A stretch of 64,000 nt of DNA from an uncultured Poribacteria bacterium. GTDB taxonomy: Bacteria > Poribacteria > WGA-4E > WGA-3G. The translations under genes were made by a program, and so were the position numbers. The notes beneath the pieces were generated by a model. The model had not been told where the DNA came from, made no database searches, and was given only the letters and a program-made list of their open reading frames with translations. Positions 44,083 through 54,439 of this stretch are shown here, in pieces; positions within the stretch are counted from its first letter, which is position 1, and each line of letters starts with the position of its first letter. Location of the stretch: assembly GCA_951813545.1 (NCBI GenBank), contig OX638352.1, positions 1,364,001-1,428,000 of the forward strand, in the 5' to 3' direction.

Positions 44083-45621
44083 ATGCTCGCAACGGTCCTA
44101 AGCAGTGCGATGCTGGGAATTGATGCCTATATAGTGAAAGTTGAGGTAGATGTCGCCGGTGGAATGCCGTACTTCAGTACCGTTGGCTTACCGGACAGTG
44201 CTATTAAAGAGAGCCGGGACCGTGTTACTGCCGCCATTAAGAACTCTGGTTTCTATTTCCCTCCGACCCGAATTACGGCGAACTTAGCACCTGCGGATAT
44301 CCGAAAAGCGGGCTCAGCATTTGATCTTCCTATTGCAATCGGCGTTATGGCAGCTACGAATCAGGTAAAGTTGGAAAGTCTTGAAAACACCATGATTCTG
44401 GGCGAACTCGCTCTCGATGGAAGCATCCGTGGTATACCGGGCGGACTCCCGATAGCCATTGCCGCAAAAGAGAACAACATTCAAAATCTCATTTTGCCTG
44501 CTGAAAACGCGAGAGAGGCGGCGATTGTTGAAGATGTTAACGTCTATCCGGTCGCGAGTTTGTCAGAAGCCGCCGCATTCCTCAATTCAGAGAAGGAGAT
44601 AGCACCAGAACCGCACACACTCGACACTGATGGACACACTGTACATCCAGAGTCGCATCTCGACCTCCTTGATGTGAAAGGACAAGAGCATGTCAAGCGC
44701 TCCATTGAGGTCGCCGCAGCAGGTGGGCATAACCTCATCATGATTGGACCGCCCGGATCTGGAAAAACGATGATCGCAAAGCGAATTCCATCAATCCTGC
44801 CCAAACTCTCTATAGACGAATCCTTAGAAACGACAAAGATCCAAAGTACCATCGGAATTCTACCAAGTGATACGCCTTTGGTTGTGACCCGTCCATATCG
44901 CTCACCACACCACACTATTTCAGACGCGGGATTAATCGGCGGTGGAAAGATGCCGCGCCCCGGTGAGGTGAGTCTCGCGCACAATGGTGTGCTCTTTTTA
45001 GACGAACTTCCGGAATTCCGGCGAAATGTCCTTGAAGTCATGCGGCAACCCCTTGAGGACCGGCAAGTAACCATCTCCCGTGCGTCAGCATCGCTTACCT
45101 ATCCCGCAAGCTTCATGCTCGTCGCCGCCATGAACCCTTGTCCTTGTGGATTTTTCAGTGACCCAAGCCGAGAGTGTAAATGTTCACCAAATCAGATTCA
45201 GAACTATGTATCCCGTATCTCTGGTCCGTTATTAGATAGGATTGACATCCAAGTTGAGGTACCCGCGGTGAAATATGCCGAACTCGCTGCCGAAACAACT
45301 GGGGAACCCTCAACACAAGTCCAAAACCGAGTCGAGGCAGCACGTCAAATCCAACAGCAACGCTTCGCAAGCACAACAATCCACGCTAATGCCCACATGG
45401 AATCGAAACAGATACGAGAATATTGCAAAGTCGATGACCAAGCACAAGATCTGCTTCGGGTCGCAATTAACCAATTAGGGCTGAGTGCGCGTGCATACGA
45501 CCGGATTTTGAAGGTAGCACGCACCATCGCAGACCTGGACCGAAACTCAAATATAGAAGTGGTACATATCTCTGAAGCCATACAATATCGGAGCTTAGAT
45601 CGAAGTTTCTGGAAAAAATGA
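44083..45621 (+). CDS. comM: YifB/ComM family Mg chelatase-like AAA ATPase
   Basis: A 512-residue AAA+ protein. ComM is a hexameric branch-migration helicase for natural transformation in bacteria where it has been studied. The N-terminal domain ([26 protein letters not shown]) is typical of YifB proteins. Walker A is GPPGSGKT (about residue 225), Walker B is [11 protein letters not shown], and a Cys cluster ([16 protein letters not shown]) is present. The C-terminal Mg_chelatase_C region ends in [16 protein letters not shown] lies before the ATG. No other competence genes are nearby. Confidence 0.95.
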   Translation: MLATVLSSAMLGIDAYIVKVEVDVAGGMPYFSTVGLPDSAIKESRDRVTAAIKNSGFYFPPTRITANLAPADIRKAGSAFDLPIAIGVMAATNQVKLESLENTMILGELALDGSIRGIPGGLPIAIAAKENNIQNLILPAENAREAAIVEDVNVYPVASLSEAAAFLNSEKEIAPEPHTLDTDGHTVHPESHLDLLDVKGQEHVKRSIEVAAAGGHNLIMIGPPGSGKTMIAKRIPSILPKLSIDESLETTKIQSTIGILPSDTPLVVTRPYRSPHHTISDAGLIGGGKMPRPGEVSLAHNGVLFLDELPEFRRNVLEVMRQPLEDRQVTISRASASLTYPASFMLVAAMNPCPCGFFSDPSRECKCSPNQIQNYVSRISGPLLDRIDIQVEVPAVKYAELAAETTGEPSTQVQNRVEAARQIQQQRFASTTIHANAHMESKQIREYCKVDDQAQDLLRVAINQLGLSARAYDRILKVARTIADLDRNSNIEVVHISEAIQYRSLDRSFWKK

Positions 45622-45731
45622 TTTTTAAACTATGGTTCCTTGTTCTGATCTCTCCGTTGTCAAGATCAGGAAAGTTCTCATCCGTCAGATTTTTGTGAAA
45701 AAGGACATTACAGAAGAAAAAAAGAGGAAAA

Positions 45732-47081
45732 ATGCAACCCAACTTTATTATCTTTCTAACGGACGACCAAGGATATGGTGACCTTTCCTGCATGGGTGCG
45801 ACCGACTTCAAAACACCGCACCTTGACAGAATGGCAGCCGAGGGTGCTCGCTTTACAGATTGGTACTCGAATTCACCGGTCTGCTCTCCTTCGCGCGCAG
45901 CACTCTTGACAGGACGATACCCGTGTCATGCGGGGGTTCGCTCCATTTTATCAGGGCACCGAACCGCTACAGGACTACCGCCTTCTGTTCCGTCACTCGC
46001 AACTGCCCTTAAGGGGCACGGCTACTACACAGCGATGTCCGGGAAATGGCATTTGGGACTCGCCGAGGGTTCACGTCCAGAACACCACGGGTTCGACGAC
46101 TGGTTCGGATTCATGGCAGGGTGTATTGATTTCTTCTCGCACATCTTTTATTGGGGTTTAGGACAGCCTGACTTTGACCAGACACACGACCTCTGGGAAA
46201 ACGGCGAAGAAATCTATCGAAATGGTGAATATTTCACTGAACTCATCACCGAATACGCCATCAGATATATCCGAAAGTCTGTTGAACTCGGCAAGCCTTT
46301 TTTCCTCTACGTTCCTTACAACGCACCGCACTATCCGATGCACGCCCCGCAAAAATATGTGGATCGGTTCCCGAATTTGCCATGGGACAGACAGATTATG
46401 GCAGCGATGCTCAGTGCCGTTGATGATAGTGTCGGCGAAATTTTTGCCGAACTAGAGCGACTCGGACTCGCAGAAAATACTTTCTCCTATTTCCAGAGTG
46501 ACAACGGTCCCTCGCGTGAAACCCGAAATTGGTTAGATGGCACGCAAGATCCGTATTACGGCGGCACCGCTGGTAAACTGAAGGGGCATAAATTCAGCCT
46601 TTATGAAGGTGGCATTCGTTCACCCGGAATTATGAATTGGCCCCAGCGAATTCCGGCAGGTCAAGTCATCGATGAAGTTGGCGCAGCAATGGATGTGTTC
46701 CCGACTTTCCTCGCTGCAGCTGGCGAAGACCTTTCAGCACACGAACTTGATGGACTCGATGTGCTACCTACAGTGACAAACGGTGAATCTGTACCACATC
46801 GCGAAATCTACTGGGAGATGGGTAAGCAGACTGCTGTGCGTCGTGGCAATTGGAAATTGGTGCTCAACGGTCAATTGGTAGAGGGTGCTCCGCCGGAAGA
46901 CGACGTGCATCTCGCAGATCTCGAAACCGACATGGGTGAGACGAAGAATATAAAAGACGCACATCCGCAACTCACTGCTGAACTCACAGAAGCAGCACAA
47001 ACGTGGCGCGAAGGTATTGAAACACATTGGGAAACCAAATGGGCAAATCCGAACGGGACCACCGGCTACGTCAAGGATTAA
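45732..47081 (+). CDS. Type I sulfatase
   Basis: A 449-residue sulfatase of the alkaline-phosphatase superfamily. It removes sulfate from esters, probably on polysaccharides. The formylglycine site is a Cys-type C-x-P-x-R motif, CSPSRAALLTGR (about residues 57-68), so it needs FGE or anSME maturation. The N-terminal metal ligands are TDDQGYGDL. GKWHLG and DNGP further on carry additional active-site residues. No signal peptide is seen, so a cytoplasmic or atypically exported enzyme is possible. A GGAAAA ribosome site precedes the ATG. A methyltransferase gene follows within 5 bp. Confidence 0.93.
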   Translation: MQPNFIIFLTDDQGYGDLSCMGATDFKTPHLDRMAAEGARFTDWYSNSPVCSPSRAALLTGRYPCHAGVRSILSGHRTATGLPPSVPSLATALKGHGYYTAMSGKWHLGLAEGSRPEHHGFDDWFGFMAGCIDFFSHIFYWGLGQPDFDQTHDLWENGEEIYRNGEYFTELITEYAIRYIRKSVELGKPFFLYVPYNAPHYPMHAPQKYVDRFPNLPWDRQIMAAMLSAVDDSVGEIFAELERLGLAENTFSYFQSDNGPSRETRNWLDGTQDPYYGGTAGKLKGHKFSLYEGGIRSPGIMNWPQRIPAGQVIDEVGAAMDVFPTFLAAAGEDLSAHELDGLDVLPTVTNGESVPHREIYWEMGKQTAVRRGNWKLVLNGQLVEGAPPEDDVHLADLETDMGETKNIKDAHPQLTAELTEAAQTWREGIETHWETKWANPNGTTGYVKD

Positions 47082-47085
47082 TAAC

Positions 47086-47829
47086 GTGCTAACTGACAAC
47101 CAAGATGCCTACGGACATCTTATTTCAGATTATCATAACGGTCGAGAGAACGTCGAAGTTGTGGAGAGGGAAGATGGGTTCATCGATACAAGTCGGCTGG
47201 GACCCCTCAACTATTTCGCTGAATATGAGGACTGGGCTGAACACCAAAGACTCGCAATCCAGGACGCTGCAGGACGGGTTTTAGATATCGGCTGTGGGGC
47301 AGGACGGCACTGCCTCTATCTTCAAGAACAGGGACACGATGTTTTAGGAACCGATAATTCGCCATTAGCCATCCAAACCTGCCGAAGCCGTGGACTCAAA
47401 AACGCTAGGGTCACACCTATCACGCAATTAAGCGCTAAAACCGGCACCTTTGACACGATCCTTATGATGGGACATAATTTCGGACTCGTTGGAAACTATA
47501 AAAGAGCAAAGTGGCTATTGAGACGCTTCGCTTCCATGACAAGCGACACCGCGAAAATTATCGCCGAAACTATGGATCCTTATCAAACAACAGAACCGGG
47601 GCACTTAGCCTATCATCAATTTAACCGAAATCGGGGACGAATGAGTGGACAACTACGACTCCGAATCCGTTACCGACAACATACCACGCCATGGTTTGAT
47701 TACCTGTTTGTTTCAAAGAGGGAGATTGAAGACATCCTTGAGGGTACAACGTGGCAGGTTGAACACTATATCGACGCAGCCAATACACCGACTTACGTTG
47801 CAATTTTAGCCAAACATGTGCATTCCTAA
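47086..47829 (+). CDS. Class I SAM-dependent methyltransferase
   Basis: A 247-residue methyltransferase. I chose the GTG at 47086, 5 bp after the sulfatase stop, with AAGGATT upstream; earlier in-frame codons lie inside the sulfatase gene. Motif I is VLDIGCGAGRHCLYL, followed by VLGTDNSPLAIQTCRSRG, with the motif IV region at TFDTILMMGHNFGLVG. The substrate is unknown. Its coupling to a sulfatase gene is the main context clue. Confidence 0.85.
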   Translation: MLTDNQDAYGHLISDYHNGRENVEVVEREDGFIDTSRLGPLNYFAEYEDWAEHQRLAIQDAAGRVLDIGCGAGRHCLYLQEQGHDVLGTDNSPLAIQTCRSRGLKNARVTPITQLSAKTGTFDTILMMGHNFGLVGNYKRAKWLLRRFASMTSDTAKIIAETMDPYQTTEPGHLAYHQFNRNRGRMSGQLRLRIRYRQHTTPWFDYLFVSKREIEDILEGTTWQVEHYIDAANTPTYVAILAKHVHS

Positions 47830-47837
47830 TTTTAATG

Positions 47838-47935
47838 GTCTCGGTAGGAGCGTCGTTGGTGAAGTGTTTTTGCTTGGGTATTTCTGCGGATTTCCCCAAG
47901 AAAATTCGTCCGTCAAGAACACTTTTGTTAATGAG
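47838..47935. repeat. GTGTTTTTGCTTGGGT repeat copy
   Basis: GTAGGAGCG followed by GTGTTTTTGCTTGGGTATTT lies between the methyltransferase and the phosphoesterase, related to the copies at 38567 and 60641. Confidence 0.45.
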
Positions 47936-47967
47936 ATTGGGAGCCTCACCGAAAAACAGGATATGCC

Positions 47968-48858
47968 ATGATACTTTTTAAATTTGCCTTTATTACGGAC
48001 ACACATCTGTATTTAAACGCGCCAAGAAATTTCGCAGGTGGACTTCAGCAACAAAAAAACAGTCTCACCCTCTATGAAAAGTTGGTTGAACAACTGAACG
48101 CCTTTGAACCCGACTTTGTGGTTCATGGCGGAGATATCGTGTGTGGCGGTAAGAGTTTCGACATGTCTGCTGAAGAATACGAAGCCACGCTCGACGGTGC
48201 TCAACAACTCGGACAATGCATGAATGCCCCCTGCTATTACATCCCGGGTAACCACGATTTACACCCGGTGACAGGTTCCAAAGATGATTACTTAGCACGC
48301 TTCAGCACCAACGGCATGGGCTCCATCAGTTTTGTGCATGAAAACATCCGATTTATTCTCCTCGATTCACAGGAGGTACCGGAAGACCTCACACACGGAT
48401 ACATCAGTACAAATCAGTTAGCATGGGCAGAACGCGAATTGAAAAGGTCGCGAGATTACGAGCAAGAAGTTTTCATCTTTTCGCACCAACTCCCTTTTCC
48501 GAGTGTTGAGTTTCAAGGTATCGGTTCAAGAATCGCTAACTCCGCGGAGGTTCTCGAAATCATCTCCCCTTTTGATAGACAGATTTTAGCGTTTTTTTGT
48601 GGACATCTGCATCTCAACCGCGTTTTCAGAGAACAAGGGATGTTATGTATTGTCTCTTCCGGTATTATCTGTTATCCAATGATGTGGAAGCAAGTGTTAG
48701 TTTACCCAGATAGAGTTGAGGTGAATTCGGTGACTGTCGACTTATCGGAGGTCCTCGCCGAATCGGAGGCAGTTCAACCAGATAACAACCCTTATCTGTT
48801 GGGTAGAGATCGAGATCTAAACTTCAGTATTCCCCGGTTTCATAGCGATCCTCTCTGA
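47968..48858 (+). CDS. Calcineurin-like metallophosphoesterase
   Basis: A 296-residue enzyme with all five metal-binding motifs of the superfamily in order: ITDTHLY (D-x-H), VHGGDIVCGG (G-D), GNHD, FSHQLPF and CGHLHLNRVF (G-H-x-H). No signal peptide. The substrate cannot be read from the motifs; cyclic nucleotides, phosphodiesters and phosphoproteins are all possible. It has no close functional neighbour. Confidence 0.88.
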   Translation: MILFKFAFITDTHLYLNAPRNFAGGLQQQKNSLTLYEKLVEQLNAFEPDFVVHGGDIVCGGKSFDMSAEEYEATLDGAQQLGQCMNAPCYYIPGNHDLHPVTGSKDDYLARFSTNGMGSISFVHENIRFILLDSQEVPEDLTHGYISTNQLAWAERELKRSRDYEQEVFIFSHQLPFPSVEFQGIGSRIANSAEVLEIISPFDRQILAFFCGHLHLNRVFREQGMLCIVSSGIICYPMMWKQVLVYPDRVEVNSVTVDLSEVLAESEAVQPDNNPYLLGRDRDLNFSIPRFHSDPL

Positions 48859-48991
48859 CCTACCCTTCTGTCAACAAGAAAACCGTATTCCAATTATCAA
48901 CAAACCTTTGACAACCCAGAAGCAGTTGGCATTAACTGAAAACCACCGTGAAACGAAGTGAAACGGTGACCAGATTTAATAGTTTAAAATA

Positions 48992-49966
48992 ATGATTGAA
49001 GTCCAAAATATCACAAAAAATTACGGTCCCTTTCAAGCACTCAGGGACATCTCTTTTCAGGTAGACAAGGGACAAATCGTTGGGTTCCTCGGTCCTAATG
49101 GCGCGGGGAAAACAACAACAATGCGGATCCTCACCTGCTTTATGCCAGCAAGCAGCGGACGTGTTACCGTCGCCGGATACGATGTCTTCAAAGCGTCACG
49201 GGAGGTTCGGAAACGCATCGGATACCTTCCCGAAAACGTCCCACTCTATCCAGAAATGACGGTAACGAAGTATCTGACGTACATGGCAAAGATTCGTAGT
49301 GTACCACGTGGCAATATCAAAGGGCAGCTGGATAACGCTATCGAGGCGTGTGGACTCACCGAACGCCGACACCAGATTATTGCCCAATTGTCTCGTGGTT
49401 TTCGACAGCGTGTTGGTTTGGCACAAGCACTCATCCATGAACCAGATGTTTTAATCCTCGATGAACCCACTTCTGGATTAGATCCACGGCAGATTGTCGA
49501 AATCCGAGAGTTAATCAAGGCACTCGGCAAGGAACGGACTATTCTGTTCAGCACTCACATCTTACCTGAAGCCAGCCTCACATGTGAACGGTTAATTATC
49601 ATCAGTCGTGGCAAAATTACCGGAGATGTCCAGTTGAAAGATGGGCGTGCCGTATCCAGACAAAGCGATGCTCCTGACAGCAGTACAGAGAGTTTACAAC
49701 CCGCCTCCTTAATTCTCGCGCTTGAGGTAGCAGGTGCGCCAGCAGAGGATATATCGGCAGTCCTCAGGGACATCCCGAACGTGATTGAAGTTGAACAGCA
49801 CGCTGCGAGTACAGATGTCTCAACTACCTTCCATCTTCGCTATACACTGGCAACCGACATTCGGGCGGTGGTCGCAGCAACTATTGTCGAACGCGGGTGG
49901 CAGCTGCTTGAAATGCACACAACTGAAATGTCTCTGGAGGAACTGTTCCTTTCCTTAACGGTATAG
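48992..49966 (+). CDS. ABC transporter ATP-binding protein (GldA/ABC-2 type)
   Basis: A 324-residue ATPase. Walker A is GPNGAGKTT, the signature is LSRGFRQRVGLAQAL, and Walker B is VLILDEPTSGLDP. The C-terminal about 95 residues form the accessory domain found in GldA/drug-efflux ATPases. These normally pair with ABC-2 permeases, often in the same operon. Here no permease gene follows: the next gene is on the opposite strand after 208 bp. The partner must lie elsewhere. Confidence 0.9.
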   Translation: MIEVQNITKNYGPFQALRDISFQVDKGQIVGFLGPNGAGKTTTMRILTCFMPASSGRVTVAGYDVFKASREVRKRIGYLPENVPLYPEMTVTKYLTYMAKIRSVPRGNIKGQLDNAIEACGLTERRHQIIAQLSRGFRQRVGLAQALIHEPDVLILDEPTSGLDPRQIVEIRELIKALGKERTILFSTHILPEASLTCERLIIISRGKITGDVQLKDGRAVSRQSDAPDSSTESLQPASLILALEVAGAPAEDISAVLRDIPNVIEVEQHAASTDVSTTFHLRYTLATDIRAVVAATIVERGWQLLEMHTTEMSLEELFLSLTV

Positions 49967-50174
49967 CGTGCTTCCGTCTACAACTATGAACACAGCTGAA
50001 GTTTTCTTATACCATTTCTAAAAGTTTATATCGCATTAAACGCGCCGTTCACCCAGACCCGGTAGGTGCGGTTTTGCGGTGTACGCACCCAAATGCGATC
50101 TGCATTCCTAACCGCACCGGGCATGACCAAAAACATCAGACACTTTTAATAGAAATCATCAATCAGAATTGGTA

Positions 50175-50927
50175 TTAGTTATTTGGTGTATCAAGCGGTA
50201 GTTTCAACTGTTCGCGAACGGCTCGCCGAACTTCATCGCAGATACGCATCGCGTGTGATGCTTCGTCTGCGGTCGCGAATTTTCCAGGGTAGCGAGGATC
50301 AACTGCATGTTCCGACAACTTTGAAAAATCCTCTCGCCAAGCATCCCAAGCAGGAAGAGCCGGGACTATCAGGTTCAATAACTCTTGTAAATCGTGGGTC
50401 CTTGGAAACGGGATGTTCGCCTCTTGAAGCCACGCCTTTAGATACTTTTCAATACACTGCTGAGCGTGGAAACAGATAGCATCATTTACTGGATTCTGTC
50501 CTTGAAGCACTTGCTGCGCCACAGTGTAATCACCTTCAGCTTTCTGTACCCATTCCTCTGTCAACGGATTCATCGCGTGTTCTTCCTTCTTTACAGGTTT
50601 CAAGAAAAAATTAGTAGTTTCATAAAGCACCTCGCCTTTCTCAGTGATCTCTCGGAGAAACCAATCGTTATACACGAGACGATACGCCAGGTCTTCAGGC
50701 GAATGCACAAGCACATGCAGGCGGAAAGGACGCGCGAGACGCTGCCGAATTTCTATCTCTTGCTGGCGTGTTTCCGATTTCGGCACTGGCATGACTACCA
50801 GCAAATCGACATCGGAGGACTCCGTGGGCGTGCCGTACGCATAAGAACCGAAAAGAACAACCTGCAAAGGCGCGAATTCGCGTACGATGTCATCACATAT
50901 CGCTTGAATATCTTGTCGGGTAACCAT
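50175..50927 (-). CDS. Fused MNT-HEPN protein
   Basis: A 250-residue protein combining two domains that are usually separate genes. I chose the ATG at 50927 (GGGGACGAG upstream). Residues about 1-110 are a minimal nucleotidyltransferase with the GSYAYGTPTESSDVDLLV motif (G-S and D-x-D). Residues about 125-250 are a HEPN domain (EEWVQKAEGDYTVAQQVL, ICFHAQQCIEKYLKAWLQ, FPRTHDLQELL). Separate MntA/HepT pairs act as toxin-antitoxin systems in which the MNT modifies HEPN. In this fusion, the classic HEPN R-x4-6-H ribonuclease motif is not evident, so toxic activity is uncertain. Confidence 0.85.
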   Translation of the reverse strand: MVTRQDIQAICDDIVREFAPLQVVLFGSYAYGTPTESSDVDLLVVMPVPKSETRQQEIEIRQRLARPFRLHVLVHSPEDLAYRLVYNDWFLREITEKGEVLYETTNFFLKPVKKEEHAMNPLTEEWVQKAEGDYTVAQQVLQGQNPVNDAICFHAQQCIEKYLKAWLQEANIPFPRTHDLQELLNLIVPALPAWDAWREDFSKLSEHAVDPRYPGKFATADEASHAMRICDEVRRAVREQLKLPLDTPNN

Positions 50928-51045
50928 GCTCGTCCCCTTTCCCATTTCAGCGTGTCCACAACAGGGATGCCCCGCGAACGTTGGCAAACATATAGCACTA
51001 ATTATGCCACATCGCTATCGTGCATACAAGACAAATTTTAAAATA

Positions 51046-51074
51046 TTGATTTCTAACTGCATCTATCGTATAAT
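51046..51074 (+). promoter_or_regulatory. Near-consensus promoter for the FAH/SDR pair
   Basis: TTGATT at 51046-51051 and TATAAT at 51069-51074 with a 17-bp spacer lie about 55 bp before the ATG at 51130. Confidence 0.7.
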
Positions 51075-51129
51075 CAACACTACGCGATCACTTGAATAGG
51101 GAGGCAGGATTGTCTTAAAAAGAACGCCT

Positions 51130-52071
51130 ATGAAACTCGTTACCTTTCAAACCAAATCGACAGATAGCACACCAAGACTCGGTGCTTGGATTACTGGCGA
51201 CCGAATTATCGATCTCACAGCGGTTGCTCCAGACATGATCCAGTTCTTTGAACAGAATTGCATCGCTGACGCACAAAAACATATCGACCAAACCGCCAAC
51301 AGCGTGGATACTTTCGACAACATCTTTCCTGTCGCCGATGTGCAGCTGCTCGCGCCGTTCCCACGTCCAGCAAGCCTGCGGGACTTCGGCGTATTCAGAA
51401 CCCACATGGATGCCGCCGCACGCATTACCGGTAAAGAAATTTCGCCGGAGTGGTTCAAACTGCCCAACTACTACCGCGGCAGCACGAGTCCATCCTCCAT
51501 TGCCGGACATGAAGCCATCGTTACGTGGCCCAACTACACTGAAAAACTCGATTTTGAACTGGAGTGGGGGATCTATATCGGCAAAACTGGGAAAAATATC
51601 TCCATAGAAGAAGCACCTGAGTACATCGCTGGCTATACTATCTACAACGATATTAGTGCTCGTGACATCCAATTTCGACACATGACGTTGGCACTCGGTC
51701 CCGCCAAAGGAAAGGACTTCGATAACAGCAACATCATGGGTCCGTGTCTCGTTACACCAGACGAAATCGGTGATCCGTACAACCTCCGAATGGTTGCCAG
51801 AATCAACGGCGAGGTTTGGACAGACGGAAATACATCGGATATGTATTACTCTTTCGCTGAGATGATTTCGTTTGTTTCACAATCAGAAACGCTCCATCCG
51901 GGTGAATTCTTAGGCTCCGGCACCGTTGGAAAAGGGTGCGGATGGGAACTCGATCGCTGGATTCAACCGGGTGATGTGATTGAACTTGAAGTCGAAAATA
52001 TCGGCGTGCTCAGAAACCAAATCGGTGAACCGGAAGTGAATCCCGCGGAATGGACAGAAAAGGGTCTTTGA
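51130..52071 (+). CDS. Fumarylacetoacetate hydrolase family protein
   Basis: A 313-residue FAH-superfamily hydrolase or isomerase. The catalytic metal site is typical: ELEWGIYIGKTGKNIS (E-x-E) and the following NDISARDIQ. GPAKGKDFDNSNIMGPCLV and the GTV-GKGCGWE segment are conserved in the family. The family cleaves or rearranges C-C bonds in oxo-acids such as fumarylpyruvate. It is followed 2 bp after its stop by an SDR gene, so the pair is one unit, likely in sugar or aromatic acid breakdown. Confidence 0.9.
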   Translation: MKLVTFQTKSTDSTPRLGAWITGDRIIDLTAVAPDMIQFFEQNCIADAQKHIDQTANSVDTFDNIFPVADVQLLAPFPRPASLRDFGVFRTHMDAAARITGKEISPEWFKLPNYYRGSTSPSSIAGHEAIVTWPNYTEKLDFELEWGIYIGKTGKNISIEEAPEYIAGYTIYNDISARDIQFRHMTLALGPAKGKDFDNSNIMGPCLVTPDEIGDPYNLRMVARINGEVWTDGNTSDMYYSFAEMISFVSQSETLHPGEFLGSGTVGKGCGWELDRWIQPGDVIELEVENIGVLRNQIGEPEVNPAEWTEKGL

Positions 52072-52073
52072 AA

Positions 52074-52823
52074 ATGCGACTGAAAGATAAAGTAGCCATC
52101 ACGACAGGTGCCGCCTCCGGCATCGGAAAAGCCACAGCAATCCTGTTTGCCGAACACGGTGCAAAAGTAGTCGTCGCGGACATCGACGAAAATGGAGCGA
52201 ACCAGACCGTTACTACCATCCGAGATGCGGGTAACGAAGCAACCTATGTCCAAACCGACGTGACACTCTCAGAACATACCGAACAGATGGTGCAGGAAAC
52301 CGTCAGTAGATATGGAAAATTGGATGTGCTGTTGAGCAGTGCCGGAATCGCAATGCGACTCCCCGTTGGTGATCTGCTGGAAGCGGACTGGCACCGTTGT
52401 TTAGATGTCAATCTCACTGGTGTCTACCTCTGCGCCAAGGCAGCGATCCCTGCGATGCAGAAAAACGGTGGTGGCTCCATTATCAACCTGTCCTCCATCT
52501 ACGGACTTGTCGGTGCGGACGTTCGAGCGGCGTATGTCGCCTCCAAAGGTGGGGTGACGAACCTCACCCGTGGGATGGCACTCGATTATGCCGAAGACAA
52601 CATCCGAGTTAACTGCATCTGTCCGGGCTTCGTTGAAACGCCGTTGGTTGCCGGTGTCATCAAAACACCAGCGGAATATCAGGACCTCGCCGACAAGCAC
52701 CCAATGCGGCGGCTGGCACAGCCCGAAGAGATCGCATACGGTGCGTTATACCTCGCCTCCGACGAATCCGCGTTCGTTACAGGAATCGCCTTACCGATTG
52801 ATGGCGGTTACACTGCAGGATAA
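52074..52823 (+). CDS. SDR family NAD(P)-dependent oxidoreductase
   Basis: A 249-residue short-chain dehydrogenase. I chose the ATG at 52074 (codon 9 of the longest frame). The cofactor motif is TGAASGIG, the strand-2 Asp (VVVADIDENG) favours NAD over NADP, and the catalytic Ser-Tyr-Lys triad is in NLSSIYG and YVASK. The C-terminal IALPIDGGYTAG is typical. It follows the FAH gene closely, suggesting one catabolic step feeding the other. Confidence 0.92.
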   Translation: MRLKDKVAITTGAASGIGKATAILFAEHGAKVVVADIDENGANQTVTTIRDAGNEATYVQTDVTLSEHTEQMVQETVSRYGKLDVLLSSAGIAMRLPVGDLLEADWHRCLDVNLTGVYLCAKAAIPAMQKNGGGSIINLSSIYGLVGADVRAAYVASKGGVTNLTRGMALDYAEDNIRVNCICPGFVETPLVAGVIKTPAEYQDLADKHPMRRLAQPEEIAYGALYLASDESAFVTGIALPIDGGYTAG

Positions 52824-53100
52824 AGACAACCATTTCACAAGTACATCCAGCAATCCTTGTATACGAATCTTATACGACAAACTGTTATTCGCACAACAAG
52901 TCCCAATTCTCAGATTAAAATTCCGTCCTTCCTAAAAATTATGCACATTTTCTGCCCCTAAATTGTATCTTTAACAATTAAAGAGGGTAGCATGCATGGT
53001 TCGGTATTGAAGAACCGTATCTGTTTTAGTGCCGCGCCCACCTAAACCATAAGAATATAGGCATAATCAACTCTTTCATCAATAGTAATGGGGAATCCTG

Positions 53101-54423
53101 ATGGAAAAAGACGACGTGCAACTGATTCGGAGAATCTTGTCAGGCGACGACGAGGCATTCACCACCTTAGTCGGAAAGTACCAAAAGGGTGTCCACGCGC
53201 TTGCGTGGCGCAGGATTGGTGATTTTCACTTCGCTGAAGAAATTACACAAGATACCTTCCTTCAGGCATACAAGAACCTCGCGACGCTGAAAAATCCCGA
53301 TCAGTTCGCCGGATGACTTTATGTCATTGCCAACAACCTTTGCAACAGATGGATTCAGAAAAAGAAACCCGCGATGCAATCGCTGGAGGATACACCTGTG
53401 AGAGAAATAGACCAATCCTCTTATACACATCATGTATCGGAACAACGAGAAATAGAAACTACCGAGCATCGTCATGAAATCGTCAAAAAACTTCTGAAAA
53501 GGCTGCCAGAGAGTGAACGCACAGTAGTGACCCTTTATTATCTTGGTGAAATGAAGCCGAAGGAGATTGGCAAGTTTTTAGGTGTATCGATGAACACGAT
53601 TAACAGTCGGCTTCGTCGGGCACGAAAGCGTTTACAGGAGAGAGAAGAACTCTTGATTCACGAGATACTCGGTAGCGTCCAATTACCTGTTAATTTAATG
53701 GAGAGCATCGGACGACAAGTTGCCAACATCCAACCGATACCACCTCCTCCAATTGGGAAACCGTTGGTGCCGTGGGCAGCTTTTAGCACGGCTGCTGTTC
53801 TGGTTATGTTGGCACTCGGTGTCGGCAATCAATACCTCGCTCACTATCAGAGACCGTATAGTTTCGAGGCACAATCTGAACCCACGATCGAAATTGTTGA
53901 TGCACCCATCATCCTTGATATTGATGTAAAATTGGCACTGCGAAATCAGATTGGACGGCCTGTTATCCGCAGTAAGAACAATAGCACAAACGTGTCCACT
54001 GATGCTGAAACCCTCAGTATTCCTCAATCTGAAAAACGGTTTTTCGGGCTAACACTTGCTGAAATTGAAGAGAAAATCCCCGAGCTCGAGGCGGAAATCC
54101 GAACCAATCTCACCAAGGCTGTGGAACTTTACACCGATCTGATAAGCACAGATGGAATGGCTGGGGCATCAACCGAGATTGCCGCTTGGCGCGATGAAAC
54201 ATGGCAAGAGGTGAAGCGGTTGTTCAACGATGTCGCTCATACCGGAAAGATTATGAGATATACGTCCTATTTGATAGTGATAGGTGCAGAGAAAAATCCA
54301 CTACTCCCCGGTGGATGGATCTACGAACTGATGGAACCCCTGCCAATGGGGGTTACCTACAAGGGAACATTCAATGAATCCTCTAAGCAAGATAGTGCTA
54401 AGGGTTCCGACAATGAAAACTAA
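53101..54423 (+). pseudogene. ECF sigma factor fused to a membrane and periplasmic domain, interrupted by in-frame UGA
   Basis: Two in-phase frames, 53101-53316 and 53317-54423, are split by TGA at 53314-53316, codon 72. If read through, 440 residues result. Residues about 10-90 are sigma region 2, in which the break falls within FAG-x-LYVIANNLC, a position where Trp is usual (TGG to TGA). Region 4 is about 130-190 (LPESERTVVTLYY and INSRLRRARKRLQ). A membrane segment lies at about 224-246, and the last about 130 residues (FFGLTLAEIEEKIPELEAEI) are a domain shared with the 55487 protein. There is no SECIS-like hairpin and no U-x-x-C. A nonsense mutation or sequencing error is likely; the second part may be expressed alone. 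Confidence 0.8.
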
Positions 54424-54439
54424 ACTTAGGAGAAAAACC

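Noticed and set aside
45732..47081. Sulfatase matured by the two SUMF1 proteins in the window
   Set aside because: Neither SUMF1 protein has the full Cys pair of true FGE, so they are unlikely to make formylglycine.
53101..53316. UGA in the sigma factor read as selenocysteine
   Set aside because: It lies at a Trp position, with no neighbouring Cys and no hairpin 11-37 nt downstream; nonsense mutation is simpler.
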